From positions 1-6,107 of the forward strand of contig CALCFP010000398.1 in assembly GCA_937900725.1 (NCBI GenBank): 6,107 nt of DNA, written 5' to 3'. A program made the translations under genes and the position numbers. The notes beneath the pieces were generated by a model, which saw only the letters and a program-made list of their open reading frames with translations, was not told the DNA's origin and made no database searches. Of the stretch, positions 1 to 5,954 are shown piece after piece. Position 1 is the stretch's first letter. Each line of letters starts with the position of its first letter. This stretch comes from an uncultured Bacteroidota bacterium. GTDB lineage: Bacteria > Bacteroidota > Bacteroidia > Bacteroidales > SZUA-534.

Positions 1-346
1 TCATAGCCTCTTTGCCAGCAAGACCCACCCAAAGTTGTGTGCCTACCCCGCTCAAAGCGTGGATGCAGGCGCCGAACGACCATACACCTATGGCGCAGAA
101 ATAGCCCCATTTGGTTCCCAGTTTGTCGACAATGCGTCCGATGAAGAGCATTGAGCAGGCGTAAAGAAGTGAGAACCAGCCTGTAATGTTGCCGTAAGTG
201 GCATCGGACCAGTGAAATTCAGGCGCAATAAAGTCGTTGTATGTCAGCGACAGGACTTGACGGTCGAGGTAGTTGACTGTGGTTGCGAAAAACAGAAGGG
301 CGCATATCGTCCAACGGTAGTTGCTCATTTTGTTGTTTGAAGTCAT
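1..346 (-). CDS. MFS transporter, hexuronate/anion:cation symporter type (N-terminal part, cut by window edge)
   Basis: Inner-membrane secondary transporter; only the first 115 residues are in the window and the gene continues to the left. Translation begins MTSNNKMSNYRWTICALL. The first membrane helix covers about residues 12-33 and includes NYLDRQVLSL, a string typical of ExuT-like hexuronate transporters. A second helix spans about 52-72 and a third about 80-100. Between helices 2 and 3 lies a clear MFS motif A, GRIVDKLGTKW (residues 70-80), with the usual Gly, Asp and basic residues. ATG at 346-344 is the longest start; a second Met at codon 7 (328-326), just before SNYRW, is equally reasonable because many relatives start close to that point. 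It lies 114 bp downstream of the LacI-type regulator on the same strand, which suggests the regulator controls it. Family assignment is firm; hexuronate as substrate is inferred from similarity and not proven by any residue here. Confidence 0.88.
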   Translation of the reverse strand, partial: MTSNNKMSNYRWTICALLFFATTVNYLDRQVLSLTYNDFIAPEFHWSDATYGNITGWFSLLYACSMLFIGRIVDKLGTKWGYFCAIGVWSFGACIHALSGVGTQLWVGLAGKEAM

Positions 347-460
347 ATCGGTTTGTTTTTAGTTGTTACTACTTTTAAGTTGCGGTATTTCAGTTGGTTG
401 TCAGTCTTTGGAGTCGTTTTGGCCTATGTCATCTTTCTATGTTTTATGTTTGTTTTTATG
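347..460 (-). other. Gap between regulator and transporter genes; no clear signals
   Basis: This 114-bp AT-rich stretch lies downstream of the regulator stop codon and upstream of the transporter ATG. On the minus strand I find no TTTG, so no good Bacteroidota -7 box, no strong hairpin with a T-tract, and no copy of the 24-bp palindrome found before the regulator gene. The simplest reading is that the transporter is co-transcribed with the regulator, or uses a weak or activator-dependent promoter that cannot be recognised by eye. Confidence 0.4.
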
Positions 461-1513
461 TCATTTACGGTAGTAGTCCACGTTTTCCTTTATAATTATG
501 TCGATAGGACTGTAGTTGTTCCTTTGCAGGATTTCCTTGTTGCCTGCGACGTAGTTGAAAAGCCTCATTACTGCCTTGTACGACTGCTCGTCGGGGCGTT
601 GGTTCAGCAGAAAACTGATGTTGCCTCTTTTCAGGTGTTCAATGTTGTCGTTCAGCAAGTCGTAGCCGATGATGTTGCAATGCTCAATGTGCTTTTCCTC
701 GATATATTTGGCCAGCACGAATGACCTTGAGTTTGGCACGAAAATGTTGTTTTGTGCCTGTGTCAGCGCCTGACGCATCGAAGCGTCGGGCTCGTTTGGG
801 TCGCGCAGGTCGATTTCAATTGTCGTGAATTTGACATTTGCGCTACCGAACCCGTTGACGAACCCCTTGATTCGCGATTCGATATGTTCGGAAAATATCT
901 TTTTGGCGCTTTGCTTCACAATCATCACCGACTTCGAGTCGCCTAAAGTCTGTTGCATCAGCCTTGCGCCAATCATTCCGCTTTGATAGGCATCTTGTCC
1001 GTAGTAGCCGATGCTGTTGGCGCCGTCAAGGTTGATGTCGATGAACACGTACGGAATCTGCAGTTTGTCGAGATCTTTTGTGAACTTGAGTGACTGTTCC
1101 TTGAAGGCGGGGCAGAGGATTACGCCGTCGGGTTGCGAGTTGAGCACTTTGCCCGTGGCTTCGGTGAACGATTGGCAGTCGGTGGCGTTGTAGAAGTAGT
1201 GGTCGAGTCGGGTGTTGTATGCCGACAGTTCCTTTTCGGCAATGTTGATGCCGTCGACGGGCTTTTGCCAGTATGGGTTGTTGTCGCTCGGGCCAGGAAT
1301 TACGATTGCGAAAACTGCCGTCTTGCGCGACGACAGCGCTTTTGCCAAAAGATTCGGCGTGTATCCGAACTCGTTGACTATCTGCATTATCCGCTCGTAT
1401 GTCTCTTTTTTGACTTCGCCACGGTTGTGCAGTACACGGTCAACAGTGCCTATGGAAACACCTGCCTTGAGCGCTATCTCTTTGATTCCTACTTTCTTGT
1501 TGTCGATTGTCAT
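461..1513 (-). CDS. LacI-family transcriptional regulator with periplasmic-binding-protein-like sensor domain
   Basis: A 350-residue ligand-responsive DNA-binding protein, the usual length for the LacI/GalR family. Residues 8-30 form the helix-turn-helix (KEIALKAGVS-IGTVDRVLHN), followed by helix 3 and the hinge-helix sequence PNLLAKAL (53-60), which in this family inserts a Leu into the minor groove at the central CG of the operator. From about residue 65 (TAVFAIVIPG) to the C-terminus is a type I periplasmic-binding-protein fold for effector binding; PYWQKPVDGI and the ESRIKGFVNGF segment are typical of the sugar-binding subgroup. The frame stays open to 1576, but I chose ATG 1513-1511: the extra 21 residues are hydrophobic, unlike any LacI N-terminus, and the promoter and palindrome lie inside that extension. 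The transporter downstream suggests a sugar acid, perhaps a hexuronate or a catabolic product, as effector; that is inference from context. Confidence 0.95.
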   Translation of the reverse strand: MTIDNKKVGIKEIALKAGVSIGTVDRVLHNRGEVKKETYERIMQIVNEFGYTPNLLAKALSSRKTAVFAIVIPGPSDNNPYWQKPVDGINIAEKELSAYNTRLDHYFYNATDCQSFTEATGKVLNSQPDGVILCPAFKEQSLKFTKDLDKLQIPYVFIDINLDGANSIGYYGQDAYQSGMIGARLMQQTLGDSKSVMIVKQSAKKIFSEHIESRIKGFVNGFGSANVKFTTIEIDLRDPNEPDASMRQALTQAQNNIFVPNSRSFVLAKYIEEKHIEHCNIIGYDLLNDNIEHLKRGNISFLLNQRPDEQSYKAVMRLFNYVAGNKEILQRNNYSPIDIIIKENVDYYRK

Positions 1514-1537
1514 TATTCCGTGTACGTTAACGGAATA
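1514..1537. promoter_or_regulatory. Candidate LacI-type operator (24-bp palindrome, autoregulation)
   Basis: The arms TATTCCGT (1514-1521) and ACGGAATA (1530-1537) are exact reverse complements, and the centre reads ACGT at 1524-1527, so the dyad axis falls between C1525 and G1526. Only the four positions 1522, 1523, 1528 and 1529 break symmetry. Known LacI-family operators are palindromes with a central CG, so the form fits. It sits between the -7 box and the start codon of the LacI-type gene, touching both, where a bound repressor would block initiation. That the neighbouring protein binds it is inferred. The same sequence in RNA could form a hairpin immediately before the AUG. I saw no second complete copy in the window. 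Confidence 0.75.
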
Positions 1538-1568
1538 CAAAAGTATAACAATAGATGAAAATAGAAAA
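1538..1568 (-). promoter_or_regulatory. Promoter of the LacI-type gene
   Basis: On the minus strand TACTTTTG (1545 to 1538) matches the Bacteroidota -7 consensus TAnnTTTG at every fixed position. Nineteen bases upstream, at 1568-1565, is TTTT, one mismatch from the -33 element TTTG. Transcription would start near 1534, giving a leader of roughly 20 bases that lies wholly within the palindrome, with no Shine-Dalgarno sequence, as is common in this phylum. This supports the start at 1513. Confidence 0.6.
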
Positions 1569-1618
1569 TAAAGCACCGATAAAAAATCGGTGTGCTATTG
1601 GCTGTCGTGCTTTATTTT
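1565..1618 (-). terminator. Hairpin terminator after the lipoprotein gene (nested inverted repeats)
   Basis: On the minus strand a 7-bp stem, CACCGAT with ATCGGTG (1592-1586 with 1580-1574), closes a loop of five T and is followed by the T-rich run CTTTATTTTC, as in a rho-independent terminator. Around it lies a larger perfect 12-bp inverted repeat, AAAATAAAGCAC (1565-1576) and GTGCTTTATTTT (1607-1618), whose right arm contains the stop codon of the lipoprotein gene (1614-1612). The two stems share bases 1574-1576, so both cannot be complete at once; a 9-bp outer stem plus the inner stem is possible. No plus-strand gene ends here, so it serves the minus-strand lipoprotein transcript. Confidence 0.8.
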
Positions 1619-2091
1619 ATTTTAATGTTTCCCTTTAAAGAGAAATCGTCAGGGGTGAATTCGTATATCAAAAGCGTGTAATTTCCTTTGTTTAACGGAC
1701 CTATTTTGAATGAGTAGTCAAAATTGCAGATGCAATTGGCAAGGCCACCATCAGCAGTTACTTGAACCTTGACTGTGTCGCCGTAAACCTCGCAGTTGGC
1801 ATCAATACATTCTGCATCGCAAGCCCAAACTAAATAGGACACATATATGCTTGCGTAGTTGTCTGTGACATCAATTTTCAGCCTGTCGTTTACATCTTTT
1901 TTTGAGTTGCTTTGTATTGGAGTTTTGCGGTTGTTCGATGCAATTCCGTCATGCAGGCAATCTGATAAATATGTGTCAGATACTTGGCAGTTGTTGTTGT
2001 CTACGAAAGTAATGTTTTCACTTTCATTGTCGTTGCCACACGATGCGAGGAGCAGGGTGGCCAGCAGTAGGGTGTAATTGAATTTTTTCAT
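1612..2091 (-). CDS. Small Cys-rich lipoprotein of unknown function
   Basis: A 159-residue protein with a lipoprotein signal peptide: MKK followed by a hydrophobic stretch and the lipobox L15-A16-S17-C18. The residues after Cys18 (GNDNESEN) are rich in Asp, Glu and Asn, as in Bacteroidota lipoproteins sent to the cell surface, so outer-leaflet exposure is possible. The mature part holds seven further Cys: 35, 45, then 91, 95 and 100 in a short cluster, and 120 and 122 in a CIC motif followed by FDYSFKIG; disulfides are likely outside the inner membrane. The C-terminal half (about 75-159) reads as alternating beta strands, consistent with a small beta-sandwich. I recall the general CxC-FD pattern from other uncharacterised Bacteroidota lipoproteins but recognise no named family. 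It is closed by its own terminator, so it appears to be a single-gene unit and not part of the regulator-transporter pair. Start is supported by the signal peptide. Confidence 0.85.
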   Translation of the reverse strand: MKKFNYTLLLATLLLASCGNDNESENITFVDNNNCQVSDTYLSDCLHDGIASNNRKTPIQSNSKKDVNDRLKIDVTDNYASIYVSYLVWACDAECIDANCEVYGDTVKVQVTADGGLANCICNFDYSFKIGPLNKGNYTLLIYEFTPDDFSLKGNIKIK

Positions 2092-2191
2092 TTCATTATT
2101 GTTGTTTGTGTGGCGAATTTATGATTTTTCTTCTGCTGTGAAAACATTTCCCGTTGAATATCGTTTAATTTGCCTGTCATAGAAATACAGT
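2092..2191. promoter_or_regulatory. Divergent intergenic region with two weak candidate promoters
   Basis: This 100-bp gap separates the minus-strand lipoprotein gene from the plus-strand nuclease gene and must carry both promoters. For the lipoprotein, TAAATTCG on the minus strand (2121 to 2114) is one mismatch from TAnnTTTG, with TTTT (2144-2141) 19 bases upstream. For the nuclease, TTAATTTG (2165-2172) is one mismatch from the -7 consensus and lies 19 bases before the ATG, but no -33 element is visible. No strong dyad was found, so no specific regulator is suggested. Confidence 0.35.
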
Positions 2192-3496
2192 ATGCGTAGA
2201 AAAATATTGATAGCAACATTGCTGATAGTCGCCTTTGCCTGCAAGGCGCAAATTCCGTCGGGCTATTACAGCACGGCGGAAGGCAAGGAGGGGGCGGAAC
2301 TCAAATCGGCGCTATACAATATAGTCAAAGGCCACAAGCAATATCCGTACACATCGTCAAACGGCACCGACGTGTGGGACATTCTGAAGGAATCCGACCG
2401 CGACCCCGACAATCCAGCCAACGTCATTCTGCTTTACACAGGAATGAGTGTCGATGCCAGCCAGGAGTACAACGACGGCAAAGGGTGGACCCGTGAGCAC
2501 GTGTGGGCGAAGGTGCACGGCGGATTTGGCACGGAGCCAGGTGCGGGAACCGACGCCCATCATCTTCGCCCAGTGCATACCGAAATAAATTCGGCCCGCA
2601 GTAGCCGTTGGTTTGCCGAGTGCTCGGTTCCAGTGTATTTCAACGGTCAACCCACAGGATGCTACAAGAGCGACAGCGAGTGGCTGTGGAAACCGCGTGC
2701 CGAAGTGCTAGGCGACGTGGCGCGGATGATTTTCTATATGGCGACACGTTACGAGGGCGAAAACGGCGAGCCCGACCTTGAGATAGTGGATTACATCCCG
2801 AAGGGCGACAATTCCACTGCGCCTGTATTCGCAAAACTCTCCGACTTGCTGAAGTGGAATATGTTGGACCCTGTCGATTCATTCGAAATGAACCGTAACA
2901 ATGTGGTTTTCAGATATCAGAAAAACCGAAACCCGTTTATCGACCATCCTGAATACGTGAATATGATATGGGGGCCAGGCTCGGGCACGCCAATGTTCAC
3001 ATCGGCGCCAGTGCTTGACGCAGTTGTCGGACAGCCGTATCAGTGCGGTTTGTCGGCCTGCACAATGGACTCGTCCGACATCACTTTCAGAATCAGGCAG
3101 GCGCCCGCGTGGCTGACGATTGCCGATTACGGCGACGGAACGGCCCTGCTTTCGGGCATCCCCAGCGACGACGACACGGGCGACTACATTGTCACCGTTG
3201 AGGCGATTTCGGCAAAAAAACAGACTGCCGAACAGCAGTTCTATGTCAGTGTCGAGTGGCAGACAGGCATCACCGCATCGACAACCGACAACCTGCAGAT
3301 AACGCAGGACGGCGGAATGCTGTACATAAAAGGCTGTAATGCAGTGTCGGCGCAGATATTCGACATGTCGGGAAATATGCGCAGAAGTTGCGCCAGCGTG
3401 AGTGAAATCGACATTTCGGCACTTGCTCCAGGCGCATATCTTTTGGTGATCGACACAGAAAATGAAAAAAAATCGCGACTCTTTATTATTGAGTAG
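2192..3496 (+). CDS. Secreted endonuclease I-family nuclease with Ig-like and T9SS sorting domains
   Basis: A 434-residue extracellular nuclease that should cut DNA (possibly RNA) without strong sequence preference. Order: signal peptide 1-19, best cleavage A19|Q20; endonuclease I (EndA/NucM/Vvn) domain about 21-261; a putative Ig-like domain of He_PIG type about 269-356 (APAWLTIADYGDG, then LSGIPSDDDTGDYIVTVEA); and a type A T9SS C-terminal domain about 365-434 (IFDMSGN, ISALAPGAYLLVI, RLFIIE). In the catalytic region, GWTREHVW (98-105) supplies the Glu-His pair (E102, H103) equivalent to Vvn E79/H80, and GTDAHHLRPVHTEINSARS (119-137) carries the His-Leu-Pro core and N133, equivalent to the metal-binding Asn. 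NPFIDHPEYVNMIW (247-260) is a family hallmark. All key residues are intact. The FAC sequence before the cleavage site is a poor lipobox. The protein should pass Sec, then the T9SS, ending cell-surface bound or released. The adjoining receptor genes suggest a nutrient-scavenging role, which is inference. Confidence 0.95.
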   Translation: MRRKILIATLLIVAFACKAQIPSGYYSTAEGKEGAELKSALYNIVKGHKQYPYTSSNGTDVWDILKESDRDPDNPANVILLYTGMSVDASQEYNDGKGWTREHVWAKVHGGFGTEPGAGTDAHHLRPVHTEINSARSSRWFAECSVPVYFNGQPTGCYKSDSEWLWKPRAEVLGDVARMIFYMATRYEGENGEPDLEIVDYIPKGDNSTAPVFAKLSDLLKWNMLDPVDSFEMNRNNVVFRYQKNRNPFIDHPEYVNMIWGPGSGTPMFTSAPVLDAVVGQPYQCGLSACTMDSSDITFRIRQAPAWLTIADYGDGTALLSGIPSDDDTGDYIVTVEAISAKKQTAEQQFYVSVEWQTGITASTTDNLQITQDGGMLYIKGCNAVSAQIFDMSGNMRRSCASVSEIDISALAPGAYLLVIDTENEKKSRLFIIE

Positions 3497-3512
3497 CAAT
3501 TTGTTAATTTCG
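3482..3512 (+). promoter_or_regulatory. Weak candidate promoter for the receptor operon
   Basis: TTTA (3482-3485), 19 bases, then TAATTTCG (3505-3512) gives one mismatch in each element of the Bacteroidota -33/-7 pattern (TTTG and TAnnTTTG). It overlaps the last codons of the nuclease gene and would leave a leader of about 65-85 bases. The gap also holds a minor 5-bp hairpin, CAACC (3551-3555) with GGTTG (3563-3567), but no clear terminator, so read-through from the nuclease gene is equally plausible. Confidence 0.25.
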
Positions 3513-3582
3513 CGCCCGCTTTTCCGTGCAAAAAAATCAAATTTAATGTGCAACCATTTCAAGGTTGAGGCATCTATAGAGA

Positions 3583-5949
3583 GTGAAAAAATTATTTAGA
3601 TTGATGAGAAAATTATTGGTGCTGTTGGCATTGTCAGTGCTGACGGCAGAAACGACAACTGCTCAGACATTGGCGGTTGTGTCGCCACAAGGCAAGTATA
3701 CCATAAGTGGCACAGTGACAGATGCTTCGACAGGTGAGGAACTGATTGGCGCTACAATTTACATCCGTCAGACGGCCAGCGGAACCGTAACCAATTCGTA
3801 CGGATTTTACAGCATAACTCTTCCAGCGGGCGACTATGACTTGATGATAAACTTTTTGGGTTACTCGCCTTTGGAGAAACACGTCGGGCTGACTCAAAAC
3901 CTGAAACTGAATTTTGTGCTTGAGCCCGAAAACACGCAATTGGCGCAAGTCGATGTGAAGGGCGAGAAACTCAACCGCAACCTGACTTCAGCCGATATGG
4001 GAATGGAAAAACTCCAGATAAAGACTATCAAGCAGATACCAGCGCTTTTCGGCGAGACCGATGTCATCAAGAGCATTCAGTTCCTGCCAGGTGTCGGCTC
4101 GTCGGGCGAGGGATTCATCGGCTACAATGTGCGCGGTGGCGGAACGGGACAGAACCTTATGCTTCTCGATGAGGCCACGGTCTACAATGCGGCACACTTG
4201 GGCGGGTTCTTCTCGGTGTTCAATAACGATGCGCTGAAGGACGTGCAGTTCTACAAGGGTGGCATACCAGCCGAGTTCGGCGGTCGGCTCTCGTCGTTGC
4301 TTGATGTCAGGATGAAGGAAGGCAACACGCATAAGATAGGCGTTGAGGGTGGAATAGGCCTGCTATCGAGCCGAATAACCATTGACGGGCCTATCAAGGA
4401 CGACCGTTGCACATTCCTGTTGTCGGGGCGTCGTTCGTATATGGACTTGTTCTTCCCGCTTTACAAGGATATGCCCGACAACACCACAATGTATTTCTAC
4501 GATATGAACGCCAAGATCAACTACCGCATCAACGACAACAACAGGGTGTTTGCTTCGGGATATTTCGGACGCGATGTAATGAAGTTTGTCGACGAGTACA
4601 TTATGGAGTACGGCAACCGCACGCTTACCACACGCTACAATCACTTGTTCAGCGACAGACTATTCTCTAACTTGTCGCTCATCTATTCCCATTTCGATTA
4701 TGTAATGGGAATGTCGGGAACCAAGTGGGTGTCGGCAATCCGAGATTGGTCGGCCAAAGGCGATTTGACGTTCTTCGCCAATCCGCATAATACCGTCAAG
4801 GGCGGAATGCTGTTCACGTATCACAAGTTTTCACCGTTCATAATTGAGACATCCGACAAAAGTCCCAGTTATGTGAAGCCAGAAGAGCACCATAACCGCT
4901 CGTTTGAGTATGGAGCCTATCTGTCAGACAATGCAAAAATAGGCGAACGGCTTACGCTTGATTTCGGACTGCGTTTCTCGGCATTGCAGAATAGGGGCGC
5001 GGACGACCAGGTCGTTTTAGACGATAACTATGAGGTTGTCGATTCGATTCATCACGGCAAGGGAACCTACAACACCTACAACGGGTTCGAGCCAAGGTTT
5101 TCGGTCAATTTCCGCGTAAGCGAGACCGCAAGCATAAAGGCCAATTACCAGCAGACATACCAATATGTCCACTTGGCAAGCACCACAATGTCGCCGTTGC
5201 CTATCGACACTTGGTTCAGCAGTAATCCGAACATCAAGCCCGAAAAGTGCCGAATGGCGTCGGTGGGCTATTTCCAGAATTTTCTCGACAACGAATATGC
5301 TTTCTCGGGCGAGGCTTACTACAAGCGGATGTACAATTTGGCCGATTTCAAGGACCACGCCGATGTTATGGTAAGCAACGACATTGAAAGGCAACTTCGC
5401 ATTGGCAATGGCTATTCCTACGGATTCGAGTTTCAACTGAAAAAGCAGGAGGGCCGATTCACGGGTTGGCTGAGTTACACTTACTCGCGCACATATTCAA
5501 AGATTGAAGGCATCAACGACAACAAGTACTACCCTTCAAACTACGACAAACCACACGATTTGTCAGTGGTCGCTTCGTACGACGTTCTGCCACGTCTGCA
5601 CTTGTCGCTCAATTGGGTTTACTCAACGGGCGTGCCACGGACTATGCCTACAGGACGGTTTGAATATGGCGGTGTGGTTGCGCCTATCTATACCGAGCGA
5701 AATGCCTTGCGCTTGCCAGATTTCCATCGACTTGACTTTTCCGCCACTTTCGACTTCAAGCCAAAGGAACGCAACGGGAAACCGTGGTTGGAACATAACC
5801 TGAATTTGTCAATCTACAACCTGTACAACCGACACAACGCGTCTAGCATTATGTTTGAGCAGGACGAAAACGACCCTTCAATTGTAAGGGCCGAAAAACT
5901 CTATATGTTCGGTCTGTTCCCATCAGTAACCTATAACTTTAAATTTTAG
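3583..5949 (+). CDS. TonB-dependent outer-membrane receptor with carboxypeptidase-regulatory-like N-terminal domain
   Basis: A 788-residue outer-membrane active-transport channel driven by TonB-ExbBD. Signal peptide about 1-27 (cleavage TTA27|Q28). Residues about 38-117 are a CarboxypepD_reg-like beta-sandwich (ISGTVTDASTGEELIGATIYI, YGFYSITLPAGDYDL), common in Bacteroidota receptors. AQVDVKGEKL (121-130) resembles a TonB box. The plug domain follows, about 150-245, with YNVRGGGTGQNLMLLDEATVYN and VQFYKGGIPAEFGGRLSSLLDV. The rest is a 22-strand-type beta-barrel ending in a C-terminal Phe (VTYNFKF), as expected for barrel insertion. At this length, without a SusD partner, it is not SusC; the next gene is a DUF4249-type lipoprotein, a known pairing in Bacteroidota. 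Substrate cannot be read from the sequence. The listed start is GTG (MKKLFRLMRKLL...); an ATG at 3604, seven codons in, gives an equally good signal peptide and may be the true start. The reading frame is intact. Confidence 0.95.
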   Translation: MKKLFRLMRKLLVLLALSVLTAETTTAQTLAVVSPQGKYTISGTVTDASTGEELIGATIYIRQTASGTVTNSYGFYSITLPAGDYDLMINFLGYSPLEKHVGLTQNLKLNFVLEPENTQLAQVDVKGEKLNRNLTSADMGMEKLQIKTIKQIPALFGETDVIKSIQFLPGVGSSGEGFIGYNVRGGGTGQNLMLLDEATVYNAAHLGGFFSVFNNDALKDVQFYKGGIPAEFGGRLSSLLDVRMKEGNTHKIGVEGGIGLLSSRITIDGPIKDDRCTFLLSGRRSYMDLFFPLYKDMPDNTTMYFYDMNAKINYRINDNNRVFASGYFGRDVMKFVDEYIMEYGNRTLTTRYNHLFSDRLFSNLSLIYSHFDYVMGMSGTKWVSAIRDWSAKGDLTFFANPHNTVKGGMLFTYHKFSPFIIETSDKSPSYVKPEEHHNRSFEYGAYLSDNAKIGERLTLDFGLRFSALQNRGADDQVVLDDNYEVVDSIHHGKGTYNTYNGFEPRFSVNFRVSETASIKANYQQTYQYVHLASTTMSPLPIDTWFSSNPNIKPEKCRMASVGYFQNFLDNEYAFSGEAYYKRMYNLADFKDHADVMVSNDIERQLRIGNGYSYGFEFQLKKQEGRFTGWLSYTYSRTYSKIEGINDNKYYPSNYDKPHDLSVVASYDVLPRLHLSLNWVYSTGVPRTMPTGRFEYGGVVAPIYTERNALRLPDFHRLDFSATFDFKPKERNGKPWLEHNLNLSIYNLYNRHNASSIMFEQDENDPSIVRAEKLYMFGLFPSVTYNFKF

Positions 5950-5954
5950 TGAGT

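Noticed and set aside
353..724. A 123-codon plus-strand open frame with a hydrophobic, Val/Phe-rich N-terminus
   Set aside because: It is antisense to the C-terminal end of the LacI-type gene and to the regulator-transporter gap; its Val/Phe-rich composition is a by-product of the AT-rich opposite strand.
1133..1571. Two overlapping plus-strand open frames (1133-1558 and 1212-1571)
   Set aside because: Both are antisense shadows of the LacI-type N-terminal half and run through its promoter; neither resembles a known protein.
2192..2257. Reading the nuclease N-terminus as a lipoprotein because of the AFAC sequence
   Set aside because: Phe at -2 and Ala at -3 make a poor lipobox, a signal peptidase I site (CKA|Q) follows at once, and a T9SS tag does not require lipidation.
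2879..3562. A 227-codon open frame on the minus strand opposite the nuclease 3' half
   Set aside because: It is antisense to the Ig-like and T9SS domains, has no recognisable family features, and the plus-strand gene is clearly real.
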